DNA of 64,000 nt, taken from Symbiodinium natans. Lineage: Eukaryota; Sar; Dinophyceae; Suessiales; Symbiodiniaceae. Both the position numbers and the translations under genes were made by a program. Every line of letters starts with the position of its first letter. Within the stretch, counting starts at the first letter, position 1. The stretch covers positions 372,001 through 436,000 of the forward strand of contig CAJNDS010002170.1 in NCBI GenBank assembly GCA_905221605.1, given 5' to 3'. The notes under the pieces are model-generated. The model was not told the origin of the DNA. It saw nothing but the letters and a program-made list of their open reading frames with translations, and did no database searches. Shown here in pieces: positions 41,041 through 53,625 of this stretch.

Positions 41041-43097
41041 ATGGCATTTGGAAAGCCGTTTTGGCTCGCCAGTTTGGCTTGTCAGGGCCTCCGCAGATTT
41101 TCTGCAAGCAAGGCCTGCGAGAAAGCCGGCTGAAAGTTTATGCTACGCTGCCGTTTTGTGTTGTTTTTTTTGCATGGTTTCAGTGGAAGTTGGCTCACTG
41201 CCCGGGATGCGAGTCCACGCCCCTGGAGGTGCAGCATCCTTGGCATGCCCCGGACGGAAGACCTGGAAGAAGACCGGAAAGAAAGGCCGCACAATCACGC
41301 GCCATCACGTGCCATCACGCGCCATCACGCGCCATCACGCGCCCTGCTCTCAGCACGAACACCAGGCACGCGCTGGCCCGTTGGCCTTCCCAAGGCTCTT
41401 GACACGCATGAGTCACTTAAATTATTAAAGGATCTTTGGAGGTGCAGCTTAAGGCGTCTCTGTTGGTGTAAATGGAGGAGACTTGCTTCTGAGCCAGCGT
41501 GCGCTGGAGGCCAGCGCCGGGTTGCTGACCAGCGCATGTTTCCACGCGCTGAAGCGCTCGAACGCATGGTGCTTGTGCACACACAGGACCGTGCCTCCTG
41601 CGTAGAGCGCGGCCTCCTGGCATCTTGGGCCGCTGGCTTGGACGAGACAGTAATCTAATCTAGATGTTACTTGAGACTCTATATTTTTCAATGTAATCTA
41701 GAGTTTAATTGAGACTCTATAATTTAGATTTTTCACTTTGGGACTCTATCATTGAGAATCTAATCAAGTCACATCCGGTGAGGTTCGCGGGGCAGCCCTG
41801 GGTCGCCCCCTGGTGCTTGTGATGCGGGCGCGGGCCCCTTGTGGACATGGCGGCATGCGTCAGCCGCATTCAACCGCATTCAACCTACTGGGTTTTGTGT
41901 TTTCGTGTTTTCGCGGTTTGGTGTGTTTTGGTGTTGCCGAGGTGACGATGCCTGGGTGCTGGGCGTGGCCCTCAGAGCAGACGGGTGATGATGCGGGGTG
42001 AGAGTTGAGACGCGATCAATGATCTGTCGTCAACGCCAATGGCCAATTGCAGGGCCCTCCAAGAATCATGCTTTTGCGGGTGCGGCTGGCCGCTCAGCGT
42101 GATCCTGCTGCAACTCGAAATCCGGGAAATGCCGGATGTGTCCCGAGATCTCAGGCAGGGCGCGTGCACCAGGATCCGACTTAGAAGCTGAATGAAACTG
42201 AACCCAGGCCTACGGCGAAGTCAGCGCCAGCCTGGCAAAAGATGGCGAGCCGACTGGAGATGGGGTTCAATTGAGATCTGCCGGTCATGCCTCACATGTT
42301 GTTAACAATGAGTAAGCCACGAGGCCTTGGGAGAATTTCGAGGAGGGCGACTGTGTTGTGTGGGTGGGTGCCTTGGCATCCTCAAGCTTTGCTTCAGAAG
42401 CACCACGGTCAGATCAGGTTGGGGAAGATACGAGTTGCACCGGCCTCAGTGTACCCCCAGCCCTAAACCCGCTCTTTGCAAGGAATCTTGAACTTCCTGT
42501 GGGATGAGGGTTGGGGGAGGCGGAGGCACCACACTGCAGAGCTGATTGCGACTTTGCGCCTGGGCCTCGCAGCCTCGCAGAGATCAAAGCATCACCGTAT
42601 AGTCCCGAAGGATCCAGAGTTTGCAGTGTAGTCAAGAACTATGGTTGCATGCGCAGTTACGATGATTCATAGAGAAGACGTAATTCAGCCTGTAGCTTGT
42701 AGAAGCTCCAAAGCATCCCTGACACGAGGACCGGAGCCGCCAACATCGGAAAGCTTGGCGCTCTTGCCGTCACGAGCCTGGGCATCCTCTGCATGGGATT
42801 GCGGCGCTGAACAGAACATGTTGGTGGGTCGTTGGCTCCGGCATTCTGCCCAAGGTTCAAGTCGACCCATTAAAGCTGTGCTGCCCGATTCCAGCGTACA
42901 GGAGCCCATGGTGGCCAAGCGATGCCCTGCGTCGCTTGCGCTTCTCATCACGTGCATCCCGCATCTCACATACAGCCCGCACCCTCTCAGACGACCTTGA
43001 GCATCTGCCTGCCTTATAGACCGTAAGCCTACCATTAACCCTCACCCTCGTAGAAAGGTTGTAGAGACCATCACCAGCCTTAGCCGGTGCAGTCGAC
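41041..43097. other. Unresolved stretch, coding-like on both strands
   Basis: 41295-41345 is an 11-bp repeat (CATCACGCGC). 41449-41660 stays open on both strands; the minus reading (ALYAGGTVLCVHKHHAFERF) looks the more gene-like. 41655-41775 has repeated TAATCTAGA/GAGACTCTAT motifs. 42030-42180 (plus, GPPRIMLLRVRLAAQRDPAA to a stop) may be an exon. None could be joined or named. Confidence 0.3.
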
Positions 43098-44428
43098 ATG
43101 GCGGCGAATGTGACGACCCTGGCGCTGGCCGGCCCAGGCGCCCGCAACCCAGGAGACTGGCCCTGCCAGTTCTGCAAGAGGGTGCAGTTCGCCCGCCGCT
43201 CGGCTTGTGGAGGAGAACGTGGGGGGGCCTTGTGAGATCCTGCGGATCCCTGCGCTCTCGAGTTTGAACATGTCGTTGAGCAGAGAGCACTGTGAAACAA
43301 CTGAGGCAACATCTCCTGCCGTGACTGTGGCGCGCAGCGACCGGTCGCGGGCTCATATGGAACTCCCCTGCCAAATGCAGGGCAGCAGAATCCACTCGAG
43401 TCGCCCACAGGACACGTGGCACGAGCCAAACCTTTCGTCACAGACCTGAGTCATCTGATCCCTTGAAATTATGAGAGATGCTTTGGGAGGACAGCCAGGA
43501 GACTGGAGCTGTCCAAAATGTAGAGCTGTGTGCTTCGCCAGAAATCCCGTCTGTGGCAGGCGGGGCCTCATGGCTTTGCGCACATTGAACCCCCTAGCGG
43601 GTCAATGTGTACTTGCCGAATGCACGATAGGGTTCGCGTTCCTGGAAAGGAGTCTTGATTCAGAACGGTGGGGAATGGTAGGGCACCACCTGCAACTCCA
43701 CTCAAAACAGTCATGTGGTGCGTGCTGCGCAAGTCTTCACAGCTGGAGGTGCAACTGCCCCAAGCCTGAGAGCGTCGAGGAGTACAACCTTCTCGCAGCT
43801 GCGGCGGTGGGTGCTATCCCAGGTGCTCCCGAGGTTTGGAGTTGTCTTGGGGGGGAGGGGGGCGTACACCGTGATTTTTGTCGTGCTCAGCTGGCACGAT
43901 GCCTGAAGGGAGCAGATGCACAAGCCGTCACAAGCCTGCTGCAAGCAGAGGTGTAAAAGCCAGCGTGAAGGGCTACGTGCCACCCACTGCAGAGCTGAAG
44001 ACGGATGCCACATCTCCCTGGGCGCGGCAGTGGGGAGCAGGACCTGTGAATGGCAACTCAGCCAAAGTTTGACTCCGATGGATTTTCTTGTGCGTGGATT
44101 CCAAGCGCCTAAGCGCCTGGGTGAGGCATGTTCGTTGGTGAGACGAACTTGCCGGAACCTCTTCTGCAAAGTAGTACATGGTTGAGATAATATGTCGGAG
44201 AGTGCGGAATATCCGGCCGTGATTGGCCAGTTCACTGAATCTCAGAACTCTTCTGAGCTCTCAATCCGAAATGTTGCAGTAACTGGCGATTGGCGATGGC
44301 TGACATGAGGCCTGGCTGACAGGTGCCTCACCACCTGAAGAAAAGAAGAGCTCTTCCTCCAGCTCCTCTGGCTCTGGCAAGGCCAAGGACCATGAAGACC
44401 TTGCGCTGTTCGTGCTTGAGTGGCTATA
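43098..44428 (+). CDS. RanBP2-type zinc-finger protein, multi-exon
   Basis: Two zinc-finger exons are seen. First: ATG 43098 to 43212, ending NPGDWPCQFCKRVQFARRSA then CGG; a GA donor at 43213 would join it to 43306 (NISCRDCGAQRPVAG), which supplies the second Cys pair and the GAQRP end typical of the family. Second: about 43476-43559, GDWSCPKCRAVCFARNPVCG, leaving at GC (43560), again before the last Cys pair. RanBP2-type fingers bind single-stranded RNA or ubiquitin. Further exons: about 43700-43831 (a C-rich NCPKPESVEEYNLLAAAAVG, GT donor), 43891-44066 (GYVPPTAELKTDATSPWARQ, GTTTGA donor) and a Ser-rich last block at about 44321-44428 (PPEEKKSSSSSSSGSGKAKD, taa). Middle exon borders are uncertain. 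A nuclear RNA-binding role is inference. Confidence 0.55.
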
Positions 44429-44694
44429 ATTCTCTACCGTTTTGCAAGCGTAGTAGCATGATGCCATAAGATGCTGGCCTGAACTTCGGACAAGCACATC
44501 CCGCTACATGACGTAGTAATGAGCGAATCGGATCAATGGTACTGCATGGCCACCCCTCATGCAGACAGTGATGAACAGGGTCATGCGTGATGCATGCTGC
44601 CTGATAGCAGGCGAAGAAGAAACAGAAGACTGGGGAGGCTGCTTTGCAACTGCAGTCGATTGCCGTAGGGGGCCACCAAAGACGAAAACGAAAC

Positions 44695-45103
44695 ATGGCG
44701 GGACGCTCCAATCGGACCGCGAGAGTGCAGACCGAGGCAACCAAAGCGGCGCCCAAAAAGAAAGTGGTGAAGATAAAGAAGAAGTACTCGGGCTTGTCAA
44801 AGGAGGCTGTCCTAGGGCCCTAGGGCTTGCAGCCACAAGGAAAGAGAAGGCAGTTACAGTCCCTCCACCCTTGATTTCAGTTTGGTTCCGTCGCAGGAGG
44901 TTGCGAAGAAGAAAGCCGAGGAAGAGGAGGAAAAGCGAAAGCAAATGCGTGAGAGACGGAAAGATCGAGTCGCTCTGCTGTCAATGGAGCATCCAGCATG
45001 TAGTTGTTCAGCCTGTTCAGCATCGGCCGCGCACTTGAGGCTAGGGCCCTTTGTGAGTGCATGTCGTTTTTGCTGTGGAAGAGAGGTCATCAGCGTGGAC
45101 TGA
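44695..45103 (+). CDS. Small Lys-rich, Cys-rich protein, two exons
   Basis: Exon 1 44695-44808 (MAGRSNRTARVQTEATKAAP, then KKKVVKIKKKYSGLSKEA) joins by a GT-AG intron (44809-44896) at phase 0 to exon 2 44897-45103 (EVAKKKAEEEEEKRKQMRER, then CSCSACS and ACRFCCGREVISVD, tga). Product about 106 residues: basic N terminus, charged helix, then Cys clusters that could bind zinc. No family is recognised. An alternative is that exon 2 ends at GAG before GTCATC (45089) and runs on into the Cys-rich block that follows. Confidence 0.5.
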
Positions 45104-45109
45104 ACCACA

Positions 45110-45425
45110 CTGTTCGTACTGTGGAGACGGGGCGGGAGGGGCAGTGATGCTTGGCAGCAACGAGGCGAACGGAGCTTGCATGGCTGGAGATTTCTGGCCT
45201 TGTTCCGGACGTGCAATTTCATGCAAAGGTTCTTCTTCAGGGTGTGCCTTGCTACATAGTTGGTTTCAGACGGTTGCAGAGCTGCAAAGGTACAACATGT
45301 TGCAACTGCGGAGTATCCTGCACTGGCCTGGAGAAATGAATAACATTGCAATGCTGGAGCCCCAAACCGTTTCAAACCTGATTTTTGAGCTACTGGGACA
45401 GCTGTGGCACCGGCATGAGAGTTGA
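45110..45425 (+). other. Cys-rich coding-like block
   Basis: One frame reads EPHCSYCGDGAGGAVMLGSN, then FWPCSGRAISCK and, to the stop, WFQTVAELQRYNMLQLRSIL...LIFELLGQLWHRHES. It may be the last exon of the preceding small gene. A CxxC pair is visible; nothing else is recognised. Confidence 0.35.
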
Positions 45426-47104
<1,679 letters not shown>

Positions 47105-48460
47105 CCAAATTTAACACAATTTGGCTGTCCGGAAGCCTTTGGCCCGAATCTGTGTTTCAAGTCGAACACGTTTTGGCTCTCCGGAAGCCTTTGGCCCGAA
47201 TCTCTGTTTCAAGTTTAACACAATTTGGCTCTCCGGAAGCCTTTGGCCCGACTCTGTTTCAAGTTTAACACAATTTGGCTCTCCGGAAGCCTTTGGCCCG
47301 AATCTGTGTTTCAAGTCGAACACGTTTTGGCTCTGCGGAAGCCTTTGGCCCGAATCTCTGTTTCAAGTCGAACACGTTTTGGCTCTGCGGAAGCCTTTGG
47401 CCCGAATCTCTGTTTCAAGTTTAACACAATTTGGCTCTCCGGAAGCCTTTGGCCCGAATCTGTGTTTCAAGTCGAACACGTTTTGGCTCTGCGGAAGCCT
47501 TTGGCCCGAATCTCTGTTTCAAGTTTAACACGTTTTGGCTCTCCGGAAGCCTTTGGCCCGAATCTGTGTTTCAAGTCGAACACGTTTTGGCTCTGCGGAA
47601 GCCTTTGGCCCGAATCTGTGTTTCAAGTCGAACACGTTTTGGCTCTGCGGAAGCCTTTGGCCCGAATCTGTGTTTCAAGTCGAACACGTTTTGGCTCTCC
47701 GGAAGCCTTTGGCCCGAATCTCTGTTTCAAGTTTAACACGTTTTGGCTCTCCGGAAGCCTTTGGCCCGAATCTGTGTTTCAAGTCGAACACGTTTTGGCT
47801 CTGCGGAAGCCTTTGGCCCGAATCTCTGTTTCAAGTTTAACACGTTTTGGCTCTCCGGAAGCCTTTGGCTCGAATCTGTGTTTCAAGTTTAACACGTTTT
47901 GGCTCTGCGGAAGCCTTTGGTCCGAATCTCTGTTTCAAGTTTAAGACAATTTGGCTCTCCGAAAGCCTTTGGCCCGAATCTGTGTTTCAAGTCGAACACG
48001 TTTTGGCTCTGCGGAAGCCTTTGGCCCGAATCTCTGTTTCAAGTTTAAGACAATTTGGCTCTCCGAAAGCCTTTGGCCCGAATCTGTGTTTCAAGTCGAA
48101 CACGTTTTGGCTCTGCGGAAGCCTTTGGCCCGAATCTCTGTTTCAAGTTTAAGACAATTTGGCTCTCCGAAAGCCTTTGGCCCGAATCTGTGTTTCAAGT
48201 CGAACACGTTTTGGCTCTGCGGAAGCCTTTGGCCCGAATCTCTGTTTCAAGTCGAACACGTTTTGGCTCTCCGAAAGCCTTTGGCCCGAATCTGTGTTTC
48301 AAGTCGAACACGTTTTGGCTCTGTGGAAGCCTTTGGCCCGAATCTCTGTTTCAAGTTTAACACGTTTTGGCTCTCCGTAAGCCTTTGGCCCGAATCTCTG
48401 TTTCAAGTTTAGCACAACTTGACTCTCCGAAAGCCTTTGGCCCGAATCTGTGTTTCAAGT
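47105..48460. repeat. 52-bp minisatellite, about 26 copies
   Basis: Unit contains ACGTTTTGGCTCT, CGGAAGCCTTTGGCCCGAAT and GTGTTTCAAGT. Copies differ at few sites (CTCCGG/CTGCGG, TCTCTG/TCTGTG, AGTTTAACA/AGTCGAACA, ACGTTT/CAATTT). Since 52 is not a multiple of three, three copies make one 52-codon frame cycle, and the frame stays open for long stretches (for example 47225-47944). I take this as repeat-forced and not as a gene. Confidence 0.95.
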
Positions 48461-48721
48461 TTACCACGCTTTTGCTGTCGGCGAACATGGGGGCTTGCCA
48501 GTTGGAGATGCATCGTTTCTCGGGCGAAAGGGGATTGCTAGTTGGAGACGCCTCTGGGGCGAAATTGGGTAGTGCCAGAGCTGCTTCTTTGCGAGTTCCC
48601 TCTACAACTACAAGTAGTTGCAAGTACATCACAGCACTCTATCAGCTCAGGTTCGCTTTGACCTGGTATGTTTCTGTAAGTACTGTATGATGTTGACTTT
48701 GTTTCGGATTCGTGGTCGCAG

Positions 48722-49366
48722 AACCTCAGCTGGATGCGGGATGGTGGGTTTGAGGCTGCTTTTCTGAGAGCAGGGCAGCCGAACATGTGCCCAGTCTGTG
48801 AAGACGTCCGGTCATTGTCGGAGCTACGGCCCTTCGGTTGTTCCTGGCACACAGGTAACAGCGAAAGCAGTGAAACGGAGGTGCATGCCTTGCCGAGGCC
48901 TGGTTGCACAAGTATGATTTCTACTTCACGTGATTCAGCACGAAGTCAGGGCAGCTAAGGCAGCTAGGGCTGATGTCTGACAGCCCCTGCGACGACGGAA
49001 ACCTGCGCCCGCCGAGCACCCGGCAGTGAGCATGAGTGCACGCCCAGCCCGGCACGGCTTGAAGCATCACACGCATCGCGCAGACGTTCACTGATACAAC
49101 TTGCAATCTGGTACCACGCTAGTTCAGTCTCCCAGCGCCTTCAACGCCTGGTTGTCGTGTGTTCTCGCTGACCGCGTCTTGAGGTTCGTTCCTACATCGA
49201 TCAACGGTACTCCTTGCAAAGTGGAGGCTTGGGGGGGGTGCAATGGCCAGTGTCAGCACTGTCAGGAGCTGATTTTCCAAAAGGTTTGCTTCTGTTTTCC
49301 CTTGTGTAATATGACTTTTGCAGAAAGTTTTGGCCCAAAGATAGATGTAGACATTGATTATGCCAG
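48722..49366 (+). CDS. Cys-rich exons of an unknown gene
   Basis: Exon-like block 48722-48854 after GTCGCAG: NLSWMRDGGFEAAFLRAGQP, then NMCPVCEDV...FGCSWHT, leaving at GTAACA; a CPVC pair followed by C..WH suggests zinc binding. A second block 49128-49366 reads SPSAFNAWLSCVLADRVLRF, CNGQCQHCQELIFQK and FGPKIDVDIDYA, leaving at GTGACT. The joins between blocks are not phase-resolved; reading on past 48854 gives a Ser-rich tail to a stop at 48958. Start and end of the gene are not identified. No family is named. Confidence 0.45.
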
Positions 49367-50129
49367 GTGACTCCAGCATCACTGTAGGGATCCGAGAGCC
49401 AAGCATGGTTAGGTGACACCCTTGACACCTAGCTTGGCTGACTGACTGAGCCGCCATGGCTGATGTGATGATTATTGGTCGCCCTGCTGCGCAAGAGGAT
49501 GCACAGACTCCAGGTGCACTCGACATTATTTTGACATGGCGAGATGATGGCATGACACAGTTGGGTTGATGGAGAAAAGATGAAACAAGCATAGAAGAGA
49601 CTTCCAGGCACATCTTCCTCGAGCGACCCCATTGCCAGGCTCCCAGCATTGTGAAACGGACGTGACGTTGGAGAATCTAGCTTGACTCTTGTTGTTTTGA
49701 GATCGTCTTATCTGGCATGTTTCTTCTAAGTGGGCCTTCTTGTTCAGACTACCTTGACAGCATGCATGTGCGTTCCGAGGTAACGCGAAGTTGGCTGCAG
49801 CTTCCGGCTTGGTTACAAGGTTCGTGACAACTGTGCGTGGAAGTCCTGCATTGTCTCAAGCTTATGTAACCCTAAACTTGTGTATGTGAACCGAGCTGGG
49901 CATTTCGCGAAAGGGCCACGGTGCATTTATTCCGTCTTGTAAGAGATGTCAGAGATGCCTGTGGCTGCTGGATGTGCATCCTTCTGAAGCCTTGCAACGC
50001 TGCAACGCGGTGTCATGACCAGGCCACCGCAGCTCCCGCCAGCCTTGGGCTCCTTGGCCGACGCTCTTGAAAGACTTGTGCCGTGCATATTTATGTTTTT
50101 ACATTACATATACATATATACACATATTA
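49367..50129. other. Spacer, no supported gene
   Basis: The minus strand is open over 49119-49649 but lacks exon signals. Nothing else is seen up to the AT tract. Confidence 0.35.
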
Positions 50130-50212
50130 TGGTGTATCATATATATATATATATAATGACATACGCATACACAGATACATAAATAAATAAATATATATAT
50201 ATATATATTTAT
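50130..50212. repeat. AT-rich microsatellite at left edge of unit 3
   Basis: AT and AAAT repeats ending directly at GGTA. Confidence 0.9.
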
Positions 50213-50239
50213 GGTACCCCCCCCCCCCATGGACCTACC

Positions 50240-51265
50240 TTTTTTTTGAAACCTCGGCTTGACCGATGTTTCAAAAAAGGGTGGCTTCTCCAAAACATTG
50301 GTTTTACCAATGTTTTTGAACCCCTACCTTCAAAAAACATTGGTTTTACCGATGTTTTTTGAGCCCATGCTCACGAAACATCGCAAAAACCAATAAAAAC
50401 CATAAAAACCATGATTTTCCAAACTATGGGCTTGGGTCTCCGAGTAGTTTGAAAAATCATGGTTTTTATGGTTTTTTATTGGTTTTTGCGATGTTTCCTG
50501 AGCAGGGGCTCCAAAAACATTGGTTTTACCGATGTTTTTTGAAGGTGGCCTCTCCAAAACATTGGTTTTACCAATGTTTTTGAACCCCTACCTTCAAAAA
50601 AACATTGGTTTTACCGATGTTTTTTGAGCCCATGCTCACGAAACATCGCAAAAAACCAATAAAAACCATAAAAACCATGATTTTCCAAACTATGGGCTTG
50701 GGTCTCCGAGTAGTTTGAAAAATCATGGTTTTTATGGTTTTTATTGGTTTTTGCGATGTTTCCTGAGCAGGGGCTCCAAAAACATTGGTTTTACCGATGT
50801 TTTTTGAAGGTGGCCTCTCCAAAACATTGGTTTTACCAATGTTTTTGAACCCCTACCTTCAAAAAACATTGGTTTTACCGATGTTTTTTGAGCCCATGCT
50901 CACGAAACATCGCAAAAACCAATAAAAACCATAAAAACCATGATTTTCCAAACTATGGGCTTGGGTCTCCGAGTAGTTTGAAAAATCATGGTTTTTATGG
51001 TTTTTATTGGTTTTTGCGATGTTTCCTGAGCAGGGGCTCCAAAAACATTGGTTTTACCGATGTTTTTTGAAGGTGGCCTCTCCAAAACATTGGTGTTACC
51101 GATGTTTTTGAACCCCTACCTTCAAAAAAACATTGGTTTTACCGATGTTTTTTGAGCCCATGCTCACGAAACATCGCAAAAACCAATAAAAACCATAAAA
51201 ACCATGATTTTCCAAACTATGGGCTTGGGTCTCCGAGTAGTTTGAAAAATCATGGTTTTTATCCT
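50240..51265. repeat. 264-bp tandem array of hairpins, about four copies
   Basis: The marker GAGCCCATGCTCACGAAACA occurs at 50361, 50626, 50890 and 51154. Each unit has a ~50-nt stem (ACATCGCAAAAACCAATAAA... against TTTATTGGTTTTTGCGATGT) around the loop TGGGCTTGGGTCTCCGAG, and smaller hairpins of AACATTGGTTTTACCAATGT. The last copy stops inside the stem where the next repeat begins. Confidence 0.95.
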
Positions 51266-53210
51266 CTAACATCCTACTAAACTAGTATGAGCCTAATCCA
51301 ATAGGAATCCCTTCAAATCAATGAGAATCCTACGCGAATCCCAGTAACATGCATAAGAATCCTACCTTATTAAATTGGTAGGAGCCTTAGGGCGTGATGT
51401 CTTAAGATATGTTGCTAAGGTACAGTGTTAGTATAGATGTTAGGACTTGCTTATCGGGGGATGACTGTTTGAGATATCGTAGCTAAGGTAGTGTTTTTAG
51501 GACAGATGTCATGTCTTGGCGTATTGGGGCGTGATTGATTGTAAGGAGGTTTTGGTGCTCTCCCAACATTTTCGTAGAATAAATAGGATTAGTAGGAATC
51601 CTATTAAACTGAAGAGGAACCCTACTCAAATTAATAGGAACCAATCGGACTCCTATAAGAAATAACGTGAACCTTTAGACAAACCGATTAAAATGAACAT
51701 GAGCCTAAACCAACAGGAATCCCTTGAAAGTGAATGAGATCCCTTTAATATTAACACGAACCCCATTAACATGAATAAGAGTCTGATTAAAATTGATAGG
51801 ACTCTTATTACAGAAAATAGGGGCCTTATTAATAATTAGGAACCCTATGAAACTTTATTGGGATCCTATGAAAGTAAATAGGAATCCTCTATTGAATTAT
51901 CGGGACCGGACAACAGTTAATAGGAAGCCTATCAAAATGAATAGGAACCTTAACAAGTTGGAAACAACCCGGGTTACAAGTCACAGGAATCCTATTCAAA
52001 CGAGAAGGAATCTTTCTAAATCAATAGGAACCAATAGGCCTTCAAAACAATAGAATCCTTTAACAAGAACTGATAGGAATCCTACTAAACTAGTATGAGC
52101 CTAATCCAATAGGAATCCTTTAAAATTAATGAGAATCCTATGCGAATCCCAGTAACATGCATAAGAATCCTGTTGAAATTGATAGGAACCTTATTAAATT
52201 CGTAGGAGCCTTAGGGCGTGATGTCTTAAGATATGTTGCTAAGGTACAGGTTTAGTATAGATATTAGGTCTTGCTTATCGGGGGATGACTGTTTGAGATA
52301 TCGTAGCTAAGGTAGTGTTTTTAGGACAGATGTCATGTCTTGCGTATTGGGGCGTGATTGATTGTAAGGAGGTTTTGGTACTCTCCCAACATTTTCGTAG
52401 AATTAATAGGATTAGTAGGAATCCTATTAAACTGAAGAGGAAACCTACTCAAATTAATAGGAACCAATCGGACTCCTATAAGAAATAACGTGAACCTTTA
52501 GACAAACCGATTAAAATGAACATGAGCCTAAACCAACAGGAATCCCTTGAAAGTGAATGAGATCCCTTTAATATTAACACGAACCCCATTAACATGAATA
52601 AGAGTCTGATTAAAATTGATAGGACTCTTATTACAGAAAATAGGGGCCTTATTAATAATTAGGAACCCTATGAAACTTTATTGGGATCCTATGAAAGTAA
52701 ATAGGAATCCTCTATTGAATTATCGGGACCGGACAACAGTTAATAGGAAGCCTATTAAAATGAATAGGAACCTTAACAAGTTGGAAACAACCCGGGTTAC
52801 AAGTCACAGGAATCCTATTAAAACGAGAAGGAATCTTTCTAAATCAATAGGAACCAATAGGCCTTAAAAACAATAGAATCCTTTAACAAGAACTGATAGG
52901 AATCCTACTAAACTAGTATGAGCCTAATCCAATAGGAATCCTTTAAAATTAATGAGAATCCTATGCGAATCCCAGTAACATGCATAAGAATCCTGTTGAA
53001 ATTGATAGGAACCTTATTAAATTGGTAGGAGCCTTAGGGCGTGATGTCTTAAGATATGTTGCTAAGGTACAGGTTTAGTATAGATATTAGGTCTTGCTTA
53101 TCGGGGGATGACTGTTTGAGATATCGTAGCTAAGGTAGTGTTTTTAGGACAGATGTCATGTCTTGCGTATTGGGGCGTGATTGATTATAAGGAGGTTTTG
53201 GTACTCCCTC
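51262..53210. repeat. 823-bp direct tandem repeat, 2.3 copies
   Basis: The marker GGCGTGATGTCTTAAGATAT lies at 51391, 52215 and 53038. Copies are nearly identical. Within them, TAGGAATCCTATTA-like palindromes recur every 15-30 bases. Confidence 0.93.
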
Positions 53211-53289
53211 GAGATTTTGCAGGATTCGAGTTTGTTGCTTGGTACTACCTCGAGAAATGGTGGCTGGGAGAGAGCCTCAGATCACGAAA

Positions 53290-53540
53290 ATCATGGAAAA
53301 CATTGGTTTTACCCATGTTTTTGAAGGATGGAGCCCGAAAACATCGGCAAAACCAATGTTATCCATAAAATCCATGGTTTTCAAACCATGTGGCTGGGAG
53401 CACCCAATTCACGGATAATTGGTTTTACCAATGTTTTTGAAGGATGGAGCCCGAAAACATCGGCAAAACAAATGTTATCCATAAAACCCATGGTTTTCAA
53501 ACCATGTGGCTTAGACCGCGAAATTCATGGATAAAAACAA
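53290..53540. repeat. ~125-bp repeat with hairpins, two copies
   Basis: GGATGGAGCCCGAAAACATC and CATGGTTTTCAAACCATG recur about 125 bp apart; related to, but not the same as, the 264-bp array on the other side of the unit. Confidence 0.85.
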
Positions 53541-53573
53541 AGGAAATTGGTAGGTCCATGGGGGGGGGGTAGC

Positions 53574-53625
53574 ATATATATATTTATTTATTTACTTATT
53601 TATATTTATATATATATATATAATC
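53574..53625. repeat. AT-rich microsatellite at right edge of unit 3
   Basis: ATATATTTATTT repeats directly after TAGC. Confidence 0.9.

Larger units (their letters stand above)
50213..53573. mobile_element. C/G-tract-bounded repeat unit 3 (3.36 kb)
   Basis: Left end: GGTA (50213-50216), 12 C (50217-50228), ATGGACCTACC. Right end: GGTAGGTCCAT, 10 G (53560-53569), TAGC (53570-53573). The ends are inverted copies (C tract plus ATGGACCTACC), each flanked by AT repeats. The interior is only repeats: a 264-bp hairpin array (50240-51265), an 823-bp direct tandem repeat (51262-53210) and a second hairpin field (53290-53540). No transposase is seen. Confidence 0.55.

Noticed and set aside
41055-41067. 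GCCGTTTTGGCTC, one base off the spliced-leader core
   Set aside because: No supported gene follows, and TTTTGGCTC also recurs by chance in the 52-bp minisatellite.
47225-47944. A 239-residue repeat protein in the 52-bp minisatellite
   Set aside because: No splice sites, no non-repeat part and several overlapping equivalents; better explained by the repeat unit lacking a stop.
50240-51265. Regular repeats that might suggest a CRISPR array
   Set aside because: The period is 264 bp, the repeats are themselves hairpins and the intervening sequence is not unique; the genome is eukaryotic and no cas gene is present.
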